Part shown: positions 1 to 7,665 of the stretch, piece by piece
Layout of the letters: each line of letters opens with the position of its first letter
Numbering within the stretch: the first letter of the stretch is position 1
Notes under the pieces: generated by a model
The model's input: the letters and a program-made list of their open reading frames with translations, nothing else
Told to the model about the DNA's origin: nothing
Database searches by the model: none
From: Bacteroidota bacterium
GTDB lineage: Bacteria; Bacteroidota; Bacteroidia; Flavobacteriales_D; Sanyastnellaceae
DNA: 48,033 nucleotides
NCBI GenBank assembly: GCA_027624855.1
Contig: JAQBTQ010000019.1
Coordinates: 1 to 48,033, forward strand
Direction: 5' to 3'
Position numbers and translations under genes: made by a program

Positions 1-779
1 GTTCCGTCTATGTCCGTGGTAGTCGCGTCGATATCTAAAGTGGTTGCGTTCAAATCAACCGTCTGGCCTGCTCCGTTCAACGCAAGTGTTCCACCTGTCG
101 ATGTTACAGTCACTCCCGCTGCACCAGCAAGAGTCAATCCGCCTGCACTTGTTGTGAAGTTCGAGGCTGCGCCAGCGTCCAATGAGATATCGTTCGTAGC
201 GTCTAAATCAATGTCAGTGGCATCTACATCGAGATCTGCATTAATATCTACAGTGCCATTCAATGTTGAACCCGATGAAACACTGAGCGTGCCCGTAACA
301 GTCAAATTACCTGTCGCTGCAGTACCTGAAGTGCTCAGGTTTTCATCACCAAATGAAATAGATCCGCCAGTATCTGTTATGCTCCCAGAAGATAAAGACA
401 TGGTTCCATTCAATGTCATCACTCCAGAGATGACTGCGTCTTTGTTGAGGACTAAACTATCGGATGTTACTGTACCAGTGCAGGTTAGATCTTCAACCCC
501 ATAGGCATTGTAACCATCAAAATCAACGTCTACGCCTGGGGAGTTTTGATTCGCCAAAACGTCACTCCACCCATTCCACTGCCCGTCGACAACAGGATCT
601 AGGGAACGAACGACGCTATCGCTGAAAGTCAATAACTGGTAATGATCAATCCAGATGTGCATTTCGCCTCCAGCATTGGAGGAGCGAACTACTTGTGACA
701 CGTCGGTTTGGGACCAAGCAGTGGTTGTTGAAATCAATCCGATAACAACAGCTACAACGAACTTAGTGTGGCGGAGCAT
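1..779 (-). CDS. Large secreted/surface protein, N-terminal part (runs off left edge)
   Basis: The minus strand is open from an ATG at 779 to the window edge, giving 259 visible codons and no stop, so the 3' end is missing. Residues 1-24 form a signal peptide (hydrophobic core VVAVVIGLI, cleavage likely after AWSQ). About 75 residues follow that contain a DVDFDGYNAYG stretch. After that come low-complexity Thr/Ser/Gly/Asp beta-type repeats of the kind LDATNDISLDAG and TLDIDATTTDIDG. Such repeats are common in very long Bacteroidota surface or fibre proteins that may end in a chaperone-of-endosialidase or sorting domain, but that end is not visible here. Export is inferred from the signal peptide; function and anchoring are unknown. 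The upstream gap to the next gene holds a palindrome next to a -7-like box. Confidence 0.75.
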   Translation of the reverse strand, partial: MLRHTKFVVAVVIGLISTTTAWSQTDVSQVVRSSNAGGEMHIWIDHYQLLTFSDSVVRSLDPVVDGQWNGWSDVLANQNSPGVDVDFDGYNAYGVEDLTCTGTVTSDSLVLNKDAVISGVMTLNGTMSLSSGSITDTGGSISFGDENLSTSGTAATGNLTVTGTLSVSSGSTLNGTVDINADLDVDATDIDLDATNDISLDAGAASNFTTSAGGLTLAGAAGVTVTSTGGTLALNGAGQTVDLNATTLDIDATTTDIDG

Positions 780-815
780 GGCTTCACTAAACATCTCGTA
801 ATTAATTTAGGTGTG

Positions 816-845
816 TAAATATAGTGATTTAAACTAATAAATCAC
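816..845 (-). promoter_or_regulatory. -7-like box with adjoining 8-bp-arm palindrome upstream of the surface-protein gene
   Basis: Read on the minus strand, the box TATATTTA (816-823) differs at one position from the Bacteroidota -7 consensus TAnnTTTG. Directly upstream lies a perfect inverted repeat with arms GTGATTTA (824-831) and TAAATCAC (838-845) and a 6-nt spacer. It sits where the region between the -33 and -7 elements should be, so it could be an operator. The mRNA leader would be about 30-35 nt. No -33 TTG is evident. Functional assignment is inference. Confidence 0.35.
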
Positions 846-904
846 AGTTTTGTCGAGCTTTTTTAGCTAACAACTAAAATGTAGCGAGGTCAATACACCA
901 TTTA

Positions 905-1717
905 TTACCTCTGCCGCTGGAACTCTGAGGATTGATTATGCCACAATTTCATTGATGCAACAACGCAGGTTACAACACCGATTACTGGGCCAAAAAACCA
1001 TGATAAAATGGGCACAGACATCAAAATATAGAAAGGAAGTCCGAGACCTAATACCCTGCCAAAATTTTTCCAACTGAGTCGTAAACTTTGGGTTGGCGAT
1101 AACCCCTTCAATTCGCAAGAATAATCAGTAAGAACAGCGCCATAAAACCACGCACTTATCCCTCCAGAAATTATCGGAAATACCACCAAAATTGGCAATA
1201 AAACTGGAATGAACGTGGAAATTAAGAAAGACAACAAAAAAAGTATCGCGACAAAAAACCATTCGAGACTGGTGAACAAAATTGCGGCACCCATTCCACG
1301 AAACACCTGTTTGAGAAGGCTTTGATTGCCTGTTTCATGTGATGGATTCAATTTACCATATGTTTTTGTAGCAACAGCCGACATTAATGGGCTCAATACA
1401 AACAACACAACGAACTTGAACAATTTTATTTGTAACCAAATCAAGATTAGCCAAACCGACCAATCAACTATATCCAATAGGGTCGATTGGAGCCACGATG
1501 GAGTCCACTCCCAAACACCGATTGATGATAATCCATCCGATACGATTCGAACCATCCAATCATTGATGGATGTGTTAACGAAATACCACGAAAGCCAAAG
1601 ACCTGCAGCACTAAAAAGTGCAATCAGGAAAAAGTGACCCAATTGATTCTGAAAAATGAATGGAAAACTGGTGAAAAACTCTTTGAATGCACCCCAGAAA
1701 TTTCTCAATAGTCGCAT
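905..1717 (-). CDS. EI24/CysZ-like integral membrane protein
   Basis: This 270-residue protein has about six hydrophobic segments, roughly at residues 25-50, 80-105, 145-170, 170-195 and 215-255, and a Pro-rich turn LPILVVFPIISGG. That pattern matches the EI24 domain (CysZ/DUF540-type) family. CysZ of proteobacteria is linked to sulfate uptake, but Bacteroidota members have no proven substrate and there is no cysteine-biosynthesis gene nearby. I start at the ATG at 1717; a TTG at 1735 would add six residues. A -7-like TAAATTTA box lies 3 nt before this ATG. It is transcribed divergently from mpl, with about 90 bp between the two starts. Confidence 0.7.
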   Translation of the reverse strand: MRLLRNFWGAFKEFFTSFPFIFQNQLGHFFLIALFSAAGLWLSWYFVNTSINDWMVRIVSDGLSSIGVWEWTPSWLQSTLLDIVDWSVWLILIWLQIKLFKFVVLFVLSPLMSAVATKTYGKLNPSHETGNQSLLKQVFRGMGAAILFTSLEWFFVAILFLLSFLISTFIPVLLPILVVFPIISGGISAWFYGAVLTDYSCELKGLSPTQSLRLSWKNFGRVLGLGLPFYILMSVPILSWFFGPVIGVVTCVVASMKLWHNQSSEFQRQR

Positions 1718-1810
1718 GCCTAAATTTAATATCAATTCATTTCAACAATGATTGTTCGAATTTTTATTCTTACGCCGAAATATCATACTCCCAGCAGGTG
1801 AAATTTGAAT

Positions 1811-3169
1811 ATGCGAATTCACCTCATAGCCATTGGTGGCAGTGCAATGCACAATATCGCTTTGGCCTTACATCGCGCAGGTCACAGCGTAACGGGGTCC
1901 GATGACCAAATTCGAGAACCGTCAAAAAGCCGACTTTATTCAGCGGGAATTGCACCCGAAAATGAAGGTTGGTTTCCCGACAAAATTGACCGCAGCATCG
2001 ATATTGTCATACTTGGCATGCATGCAAAATCAAATAACCCCGAATTGCTGCGCGCCATGGAGATTGGATTGACCATCCAATCGTACCCGGAGTTTCTTTA
2101 TCACAGAAACCTAACGCAAAAGCGGATCGTAATCGGTGGATCACACGGTAAAACGACCATCACCTCCATGGTAATGCACGCCATGCAATCAATTTCAATT
2201 CCATTCAACTACATGGTCGGAGCTCAATTGGAAAATTTTGATTGCATGGTAAGAATTGACGATGAGAATGAGTGGGCCATTTTTGAAGGAGACGAATACT
2301 TGAGTTCTCCAATTGATTCTAGGCCGAAATTCCTATGGTATCGCCCACAAATCGCACTTTTAAGCGGCATTGCATGGGATCACATCAATGTTTTTCCAAC
2401 CAAAGACCACTATGTTCAGCAATTCGAAGCTTTTATCACGACGATAGAAAAAAATGGACAGCTCATTTGGTGTGAAGAAGATCAAGAATTATCCAACCTC
2501 ATCCAAAAGCTTGATTTGAGTCACTTAAGGCTCAGCCCTTATAAAACCCCAAAAGCGATGCCTATTGGCAATTCTATCACCGAACTCGAATTCGAGGATG
2601 GTGCGAGCATAAAAACGCAACTTGTTGGAGCACATAATTATCAAAATATTGGAGGAGCTCGGAGCGTAGCGACAGCAATGGGGCTGGATTCCTATGATTT
2701 TGACCAGGCGATCACTACCTTCAAAGGCGCAGCAAAGCGGTTAGAGACCTTGGTAGAGACAGATGACTTCACCCTTTATCAAGATTTTGCACATGCCCCG
2801 AGTAAGGTTCGAGCTACGACAGAATCGATCCGAACCGCTTTCCCAAATAGACAACTTACTGCCGTACTTGAATTACATACTTTTTCAAGCTTAAACGCTG
2901 CTTTCTTGCCGACGTACAAGAACAGCTTAAATGAAGCACATCAGGCGATTGTATTCTTTGACCCGAAGGTTTTAGAATCCAAAGGGATGCCCATTCTCTC
3001 CAAAGAATTTGTACAATCATGCTTCTGCGATGATCAGTCAGTTCAGGTTATTACCTCGATAGAAGAGCTGCAACAAAAGTTCTCTGAAATTCCGCGCCAG
3101 CAACGAACAGTTCTTTTGATGACCTCAGGATGGTTTGGAGGATTGAATATTCGCGAGGTATTCAATTAG
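1811..3169 (+). CDS. mpl: UDP-N-acetylmuramate:L-alanyl-gamma-D-glutamyl-meso-diaminopimelate ligase (Mpl)
   Basis: Mur ligase family protein of 452 residues that would attach recycled murein tripeptide to UDP-MurNAc in the cytoplasm. The N-terminal Rossmann domain carries the MurC/Mpl-type motif IAIGGSAMHNIALAL, in which Ser replaces the usual second Gly-Thr. The ATP-binding P-loop IGGSHGKTT lies near residue 110 and the EGDEY metal/ATP segment near 160. A central-domain HAPSK stretch sits near 325, and the last 100 residues form the C-terminal ligase domain. SAMHN and EGDEY favour Mpl over MurC. I chose the ATG at 1811; a TTG two codons earlier is possible. The stop overlaps the stop of the convergent ZIP gene (TTAG at 3166-3169). 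Confidence 0.88.
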   Translation: MRIHLIAIGGSAMHNIALALHRAGHSVTGSDDQIREPSKSRLYSAGIAPENEGWFPDKIDRSIDIVILGMHAKSNNPELLRAMEIGLTIQSYPEFLYHRNLTQKRIVIGGSHGKTTITSMVMHAMQSISIPFNYMVGAQLENFDCMVRIDDENEWAIFEGDEYLSSPIDSRPKFLWYRPQIALLSGIAWDHINVFPTKDHYVQQFEAFITTIEKNGQLIWCEEDQELSNLIQKLDLSHLRLSPYKTPKAMPIGNSITELEFEDGASIKTQLVGAHNYQNIGGARSVATAMGLDSYDFDQAITTFKGAAKRLETLVETDDFTLYQDFAHAPSKVRATTESIRTAFPNRQLTAVLELHTFSSLNAAFLPTYKNSLNEAHQAIVFFDPKVLESKGMPILSKEFVQSCFCDDQSVQVITSIEELQQKFSEIPRQQRTVLLMTSGWFGGLNIREVFN

Positions 3170-3987
3170 CCCAACCCGACATCCAATGCCATCATTACCA
3201 AAAATCCACCAATGAATCCAAGGGTCGCGAAATCGGTGTAACGATCCCTTTGCGTCTCAGGAATGACTTCTTCAACCACAACATAAATCATAGCACCAGC
3301 TGCAAAAGCGAGTGCGTAGGGTAAAATAACTTGCATTTGCATCACAGCGACGGCTCCAATGACACCCGCCACGGGTTCGACAATTGCTGAAAGTTGACCG
3401 AACCACAAAGACCGGCCAGCTGAGACCCCTTGCCTCCTCAAAGGCATGCTTACCGCAAGCCCCTCTGGGAAGTTCTGAATTCCAATTCCGATGGCCAAAG
3501 CGACGGCGGCGCCAACCGTCGCACCGGGAATGCCCATTGCCGCTCCTCCAAACAAAACTCCGACTGCGAGTCCCTCAGGAATGTTGTGCAACGTAATCGC
3601 CAAAACAAGCAACGTCGATCGATGCCAATCTGTTTGAGGTCCCTCTGCTTCCTCTTTGGAGAAATTGATGTGTAAGTGAGGGGTTAATTTATCAAGTGCA
3701 AAAATGAACAGTGCTCCCAACCCAAAACCGAGTGCTGCAGGAATAACTTTTTGAAAACCATCCCCTTCTGACATCTCAATTGCAGGCGATAACAACGACC
3801 AGAAACTTGCTGCCACCATCACACCACCCGTAAATCCCAACATCCCGTCGAACCACTTGCGGTGCATCTTTTTGAAAAAGAAGACCAGTGAGGCGCCTAA
3901 TGCAGTCATGAGCCAAGTAAACAATGTGGCAACCAACGCTGCTTGGACAGCGCCGACTTGCTCAAACCAAGCAATTAATTCTGTCAT
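3166..3987 (-). CDS. ZIP family divalent metal transporter
   Basis: Inner-membrane transporter of 273 residues with about eight transmembrane helices, for uptake of Zn, Mn or Fe. The two signature helices are present: HNIPEGLAVG near residue 135 and QNFPEGLAVSMPL near 170. These supply the binuclear metal site of the GufA/ZupT branch. The Asp/His-rich stretch between TM3 and TM4 is short. The start is the ATG at 3987, which overlaps the stop of the upstream DtxR-type regulator as ATGA. This implies translational coupling and supports metal-responsive control. Substrate is not decidable from sequence alone; the regulator partner makes Mn or Fe most likely. Confidence 0.88.
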   Translation of the reverse strand: MTELIAWFEQVGAVQAALVATLFTWLMTALGASLVFFFKKMHRKWFDGMLGFTGGVMVAASFWSLLSPAIEMSEGDGFQKVIPAALGFGLGALFIFALDKLTPHLHINFSKEEAEGPQTDWHRSTLLVLAITLHNIPEGLAVGVLFGGAAMGIPGATVGAAVALAIGIGIQNFPEGLAVSMPLRRQGVSAGRSLWFGQLSAIVEPVAGVIGAVAVMQMQVILPYALAFAAGAMIYVVVEEVIPETQRDRYTDFATLGFIGGFLVMMALDVGLG

Positions 3988-4649
3988 GATTGAAGTTGTA
4001 TCAATATTTTCTCTGAAACATGGCTCGAAAGGGTCACCAGCCTTCCTTGGTTCCCTTTCCACTCAGAACTCCCATCGAATGCATATCGTTTATACACTTG
4101 AAATGATTTTCCAAGCTTCACGCCAAGTTGATTGAGGTGACGAAGAAATTCAGATGAGCTATCAACTACCCCGCAAACCACAAAAACATCGCCAACTTCA
4201 GCTAAATTCGATGGAATCAAATTAGGCCGTTCGCGCATCACGCCTTTTGCATCTGGAATCGGATCTCCATGAGGGTCGAAAACAGGGTGATTCAAAAACT
4301 CGTCGAGACGATTGACAAAAGCTTCATCGCCGACGTGTTCCAATTCCTCGGCAAGCGAATGGACGGAATCCCATGGGAAATTCAATTTTTCAACTAAAAA
4401 AACCTCCCAAAGACGATGCTTTCTGATGGTCAATAGTGCGTGATGCTTCCCGCTTTCAGTCAATCTAGCTCCGTGATAAGCCTCGTATTCAATCAGCCCC
4501 TCCTTCATCAATTTCCTTAGCATGCCAGTTACCGCAGCTGGCGTTGATTCCATGTTTTGAGCTAGCGCTTGGTTCGTTGCTACCCCATCGCTTGCCTCCA
4601 ACTTTAGAATCGACTTAAGATAGTTTTCTTGGCTAATAGAAATATTCAT
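3984..4649 (-). CDS. DtxR/MntR-family iron- or manganese-dependent transcriptional regulator
   Basis: Regulator of 221 residues. Residues 1-60 form a winged helix-turn-helix (ALAQNMESTPAAVTGMLRKLMKEGLI). Residues 65-135 form the metal-binding dimerization domain with RHRLWEVFLVEKL, EELEHVGDEAFVNRLDEFL and HPVFDPHGDPIP. About 75 C-terminal residues form a FeoA/SH3-like domain. This is the full-length DtxR architecture. The metal-loaded protein would repress uptake genes. The start is the ATG at 4649; an upstream non-ATG extension is less likely because the conserved part begins with SQENYLKSI. It is followed by an ATGA-coupled ZIP transporter. A DtxR-box-like sequence sits 22 nt upstream of the start, so autoregulation is likely. 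Confidence 0.9.
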   Translation of the reverse strand: MNISISQENYLKSILKLEASDGVATNQALAQNMESTPAAVTGMLRKLMKEGLIEYEAYHGARLTESGKHHALLTIRKHRLWEVFLVEKLNFPWDSVHSLAEELEHVGDEAFVNRLDEFLNHPVFDPHGDPIPDAKGVMRERPNLIPSNLAEVGDVFVVCGVVDSSSEFLRHLNQLGVKLGKSFQVYKRYAFDGSSEWKGNQGRLVTLSSHVSEKILIQLQS

Positions 4650-4670
4650 TTCGCAATGATACAAATATTT

Positions 4671-4686
4671 TTTAATCAAGCCTAAA
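4671..4686 (-). promoter_or_regulatory. Candidate DtxR/MntR operator upstream of the regulator gene
   Basis: The sequence TTTAATCAAGCCTAAA has one perfect DtxR-type half-site (GCCTAAA, complement TTTAGGC) and a second half matching at 5 of 7 positions, separated by AA. A -7-like AATATTTG box (4662-4669, minus strand) directly adjoins it, so a bound repressor would block the promoter of the dtxR-ZIP unit. The match is by eye to the published DtxR/IdeR consensus; the operator of this subfamily may differ. Confidence 0.4.
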
Positions 4687-4698
4687 AATTAAGATTGA

Positions 4699-4715
4699 AC
4701 TCAGCATTTCTGAGT
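4699..4715. promoter_or_regulatory. 17-bp inverted repeat between divergent dtxR and AI-2E-family genes
   Basis: Perfect 6-bp arms ACTCAG and CTGAGT flank CATTT. The element lies 50 nt upstream of the regulator start and 46 nt upstream of the permease start. It has no following T-run, so it is not a terminator. It could be an operator shared by both genes; the cognate protein is unknown. Confidence 0.3.
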
Positions 4716-4761
4716 GTTGGAAGAGCATTTCACGTAATTTAGCCTAGCAATCTTCCTCACA

Positions 4762-5859
4762 ATGATTCAATCCTCACGCTTTCGTTCCATTCTCGGGATA
4801 ACCGGTTTCGCCCTACTCGGACTGGGATTGTGGTATTTCAAATCCCTACTGGGGCTTTTGCTTTTTTCCGTTGTTCTAAGCTTCGTTGGACGTCCGATTG
4901 TATTGCTTCTAAACCGAATCCACATTCAAGGCCGCAGCGTACCCTCAAGTGTTGGAGCAATCCTAGCATTGAGCTTGATGATTGGATTTTGTATTGGAAC
5001 CATTCAATTATTTGTTCCATTGGTTTCTGAACAGGTGCAATCTATTCGACAAATCGACCGAGAAAAATTGGAGCAATTGGGAGGACAAGGGCTCGATTGG
5101 TTAGATCATGAATTAGCCGCAGTCAATTTGAGTGGAGATGAACAGAGCAATAGTGCTTTCATTGTTTCGCGTATTCAAAGCTCACTTGAATTTAGGCAAA
5201 TAGGCCAGGTATTGACTGATTTGCTTTCAAGCATCGGAGACTTACTATTCGGGTGTTTCGCAGTTGTCTTTATGACCTTTTTCTTTTTGAGGGATGGGGC
5301 CCTTTTCAAAAAAATGGTTGAAGCCGTGACTCCGGATGAATTCACAGACAAAGCTGGAACAATCATGACTCGGACAAGCAAATTACTCACCCGATACTCA
5401 GGTGGACTCGTCATTCAGTTGATCATTATTACTTCCATTGTGTCAATCGGATTGACCATCGTTGGAGTAGAACATGCTTTCTTGATAGGCTTATTGGCAG
5501 GTTTATGCAATCTGGTACCTTACCTCGGGCCCATTGCTGGAGCCATTATCGGAATGACCCTCGCATTGGTCAATCCAACTGTTTCAGCAGAAAATTTCAA
5601 TGCCATATTCTGGAGTAGTCTAACGGTTTTTGTCGTTGCACAATTGGTAGATAATTTCTTTACGCAACCTATCGTTTTTGCAAATCGTGTACACGCACAC
5701 CCTTTGGAGATATTCCTAGTCATCAGCGTCTCCGGTAGCATTGGAGGCGTCATCGGAATGATTTTAGCGGTTCCGCTATACACTTTCTTTCGAATCATTG
5801 CTCAAGAATTATTTAGCGGCTTCAAGGTCATCGATCGTTTGACTCAAGGATTGAAATAA
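4762..5859 (+). CDS. AI-2E family transporter (PerM/TqsA type)
   Basis: Membrane protein of 365 residues with about eight predicted helices. Two pairs sit at the N-terminus, with a large amphipathic or soluble stretch at about residues 90-145. The conserved C-terminal helices include NLVPYLGPIAGAIIG near residue 250 and GSIGGVIGMILAVPLY near 330. Both motifs are typical of the AI-2E transporter family. Members export diverse small molecules or ions, so the family name does not show quorum sensing here. The ATG at 4762 is preceded by a -7-like TAATTTAG box at 4735-4742. The gene is monocistronic, between the divergent dtxR and pyrG. Confidence 0.85.
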   Translation: MIQSSRFRSILGITGFALLGLGLWYFKSLLGLLLFSVVLSFVGRPIVLLLNRIHIQGRSVPSSVGAILALSLMIGFCIGTIQLFVPLVSEQVQSIRQIDREKLEQLGGQGLDWLDHELAAVNLSGDEQSNSAFIVSRIQSSLEFRQIGQVLTDLLSSIGDLLFGCFAVVFMTFFFLRDGALFKKMVEAVTPDEFTDKAGTIMTRTSKLLTRYSGGLVIQLIIITSIVSIGLTIVGVEHAFLIGLLAGLCNLVPYLGPIAGAIIGMTLALVNPTVSAENFNAIFWSSLTVFVVAQLVDNFFTQPIVFANRVHAHPLEIFLVISVSGSIGGVIGMILAVPLYTFFRIIAQELFSGFKVIDRLTQGLK

Positions 5860-5912
5860 GGTGTAATTCTCCAAAAGATGTTCACAACCGCATTCAGCAC
5901 CATGATTCACCT

Positions 5913-5920
5913 TAACTTTG
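5913..5920 (+). promoter_or_regulatory. pyrG promoter -7 box
   Basis: TAACTTTG is an exact match to the Bacteroidota -7 consensus TAnnTTTG, 24 nt before the pyrG ATG. No TTG is seen at the usual -33 distance. The expected start point, about 4-7 nt after the box, falls in TATCCCGTAT (5921-5930), within the 5' arm of the hairpin described next. Confidence 0.55.
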
Positions 5921-5922
5921 TA

Positions 5923-5942
5923 TCCCGTATTTAGATACGGGA
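5923..5942 (+). promoter_or_regulatory. 5' leader hairpin abutting the pyrG start codon
   Basis: TCCCGTAT (5923-5930) and ATACGGGA (5935-5942) are perfect complements around the loop TTAG. This gives an 8-bp stem that ends 2 nt before the ATG at 5945. There is no T-run on either strand, so it is not an intrinsic terminator. It would occlude the ribosome landing zone of pyrG if transcription begins at or before the CCC. Regulatory role is inferred. Confidence 0.5.
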
Positions 5943-5944
5943 CC

Positions 5945-7642
5945 ATGCCTCATTCTGACTTCGACAAAAAAATCAATCCATCGGACCCTGTCCGCAATAG
6001 TCGTTACATTTTTGTCACGGGTGGGGTAACATCAAGCCTAGGCAAAGGAATTGTAAGTGCTTCGCTAGCCAAGCTACTGCAAGCAAGAGGTTACACAGTC
6101 ACCATTCAAAAGCTGGACCCCTACATCAATGTCGATCCAGGAACCTTGAATCCATACGAACACGGAGAGTGTTTCGTCACGGTTGACGGGGCTGAGACAG
6201 ATTTGGACTTAGGCCATTATGAGCGATTCTTGAATGTGCAAACCACTCAAGCCAACAACATTACTACGGGTCGGATTTACCAATCTGTCATAGACAAAGA
6301 GCGAAGAGGAGAATATTTGGGCAAAACGGTCCAGATCATTCCTCACATCACAGATGAAATTAAGCGTTGTGTTCAAATTTTGGGCGCAGAATCAAATTTT
6401 GATTTTGTCATCACAGAAATTGGTGGAACCGTAGGCGACATTGAGTCTTTGCCATACATCGAAGCCGTGCGTCAGATGAAATGGGAATGCCCAGAAGAAA
6501 CGTTGGTTGTGCATCTCACGCTCATTCCATTTTTAGCCGCAGCCGGTGAATTGAAAACAAAGCCTACACAGCATTCAGTAAAGCAATTACTGGAGTTTGG
6601 TGTGCAACCGGATATTCTGGTGTGCCGAACGGAACACGAACTCACAGATTCTGTCCGTTCGAAAGTGGCCAGGTTTTGCAATGTTGCTCCGAATGCCGTC
6701 GTACAAAGCATAGACGCGGAAACCATATATGATGTACCTCTATTGTTGATGGAGGAAAAATTGGATCAGGTCGTATTGAAAAAACTGGGAATGCCCGTAT
6801 CCGATGAGGCCCCCAACCTAAATTCGTGGAAGACGTTCTTGAATCACTATAAAAATCCGAAGTCAGAAATTAATGTCGGACTTGTCGGAAAATATGTTGA
6901 ACTCAAGGACAGCTATAAATCCATTGCTGAAGCCCTAATTCATGCAGGTGCACACCTAGAAATCAAAATAGAAATTGATTGGATCCATAGTGAATCAATT
7001 CAATCTAAAAAAGCCAAACAGAAACTCGGACACCTCGACGGCATCATTGTGGCACCTGGATTTGGGTCACGCGGAATAGACGGCAAAATTGAGACCATCC
7101 AATTTGCGCGAGAAAATGGCATTCCATTTTTTGGAATTTGTTTAGGGATGCAGTGTGCGGTAATCGAATTCGCCCGAAATGTGCTGGGCTTAGAAGGGGC
7201 GCACTCAACTGAGATAAAGGAATACACCTCGCATCCTGTGATTGATTTGATGGCTGAACAGAAGAGTATTCAAAGCATGGGTGGAACAATGCGTTTAGGC
7301 GGGTACCCATGTGATTTGTCACCTAACTCCAATGCGCGAAAAGCATATGGCTCTGACACGATCGAGGAACGACACCGCCACCGCTATGAATTCAATAATG
7401 CTTACTTGGCAGACTTTGAATCACAGGGCATGATTGCCACAGGAAAAAACCCAGATTCAGGTTTGGTAGAAATCATGGAAATACCTGAACATCCATGGTT
7501 TGTGGCAGCTCAGTTCCATCCGGAATATTCTAGCACGGTTGAGTGTCCTCATCCGTTGTTTATTTCCTTTGTTCAAGCGGTAAAATCTGGGTTAGGGCAA
7601 GTTGCGTCAACCGCCAAAGAATCGGCTACGCCGAATCTTTAA
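5945..7642 (+). CDS. pyrG: CTP synthase
   Basis: Makes CTP from UTP, ATP and glutamine in the cytoplasm, the last step of pyrimidine nucleotide synthesis. The protein has 565 residues, against about 545 for the family; the extra length is a 20-residue polar N-terminus. The synthetase domain (about 20-290) has P-loop GGVTSSLGKG at 26-35, LDPYINVDPGTL and EIGGTVGDIE. The class I glutamine amidotransferase domain (about 310-550) has nucleophile motif GICLGMQ near 396 and the HPE of AAQFHPEYSS near 524. The start is the ATG at 5945 because the TTG frame extension reads through the predicted promoter and hairpin. A 5' hairpin directly upstream suggests control by nucleotide pools. Confidence 0.96.
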   Translation: MPHSDFDKKINPSDPVRNSRYIFVTGGVTSSLGKGIVSASLAKLLQARGYTVTIQKLDPYINVDPGTLNPYEHGECFVTVDGAETDLDLGHYERFLNVQTTQANNITTGRIYQSVIDKERRGEYLGKTVQIIPHITDEIKRCVQILGAESNFDFVITEIGGTVGDIESLPYIEAVRQMKWECPEETLVVHLTLIPFLAAAGELKTKPTQHSVKQLLEFGVQPDILVCRTEHELTDSVRSKVARFCNVAPNAVVQSIDAETIYDVPLLLMEEKLDQVVLKKLGMPVSDEAPNLNSWKTFLNHYKNPKSEINVGLVGKYVELKDSYKSIAEALIHAGAHLEIKIEIDWIHSESIQSKKAKQKLGHLDGIIVAPGFGSRGIDGKIETIQFARENGIPFFGICLGMQCAVIEFARNVLGLEGAHSTEIKEYTSHPVIDLMAEQKSIQSMGGTMRLGGYPCDLSPNSNARKAYGSDTIEERHRHRYEFNNAYLADFESQGMIATGKNPDSGLVEIMEIPEHPWFVAAQFHPEYSSTVECPHPLFISFVQAVKSGLGQVASTAKESATPNL

Positions 7643-7665
7643 TTCATTCTCTAGAATCTTTGCAT

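Noticed and set aside
10-504. Plus-strand open frame at the left edge
   Set aside because: It lies opposite the signal-peptide-bearing minus-strand gene with Thr/Asp repeats. It is Val/Ser/Pro-rich and has no domain or promoter.
4762-5859. Quorum-sensing role from the AI-2E family name
   Set aside because: There is no luxS or lsr-type gene nearby, and family members transport many substrates. Only the fold is supported.
5923-5942. Hairpin before pyrG as terminator of the upstream AI-2E-family gene
   Set aside because: No T-run follows on the plus strand, and the promoter box lies upstream of the stem, so the hairpin belongs to the pyrG leader.
7643-7665. ATTCT/AGAAT dyad between convergent pyrG and the O-antigen-ligase-like gene
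   Set aside because: Arms are only 5 bp with a 2-nt loop and no T-run on either strand, so it is too weak to call a terminator.
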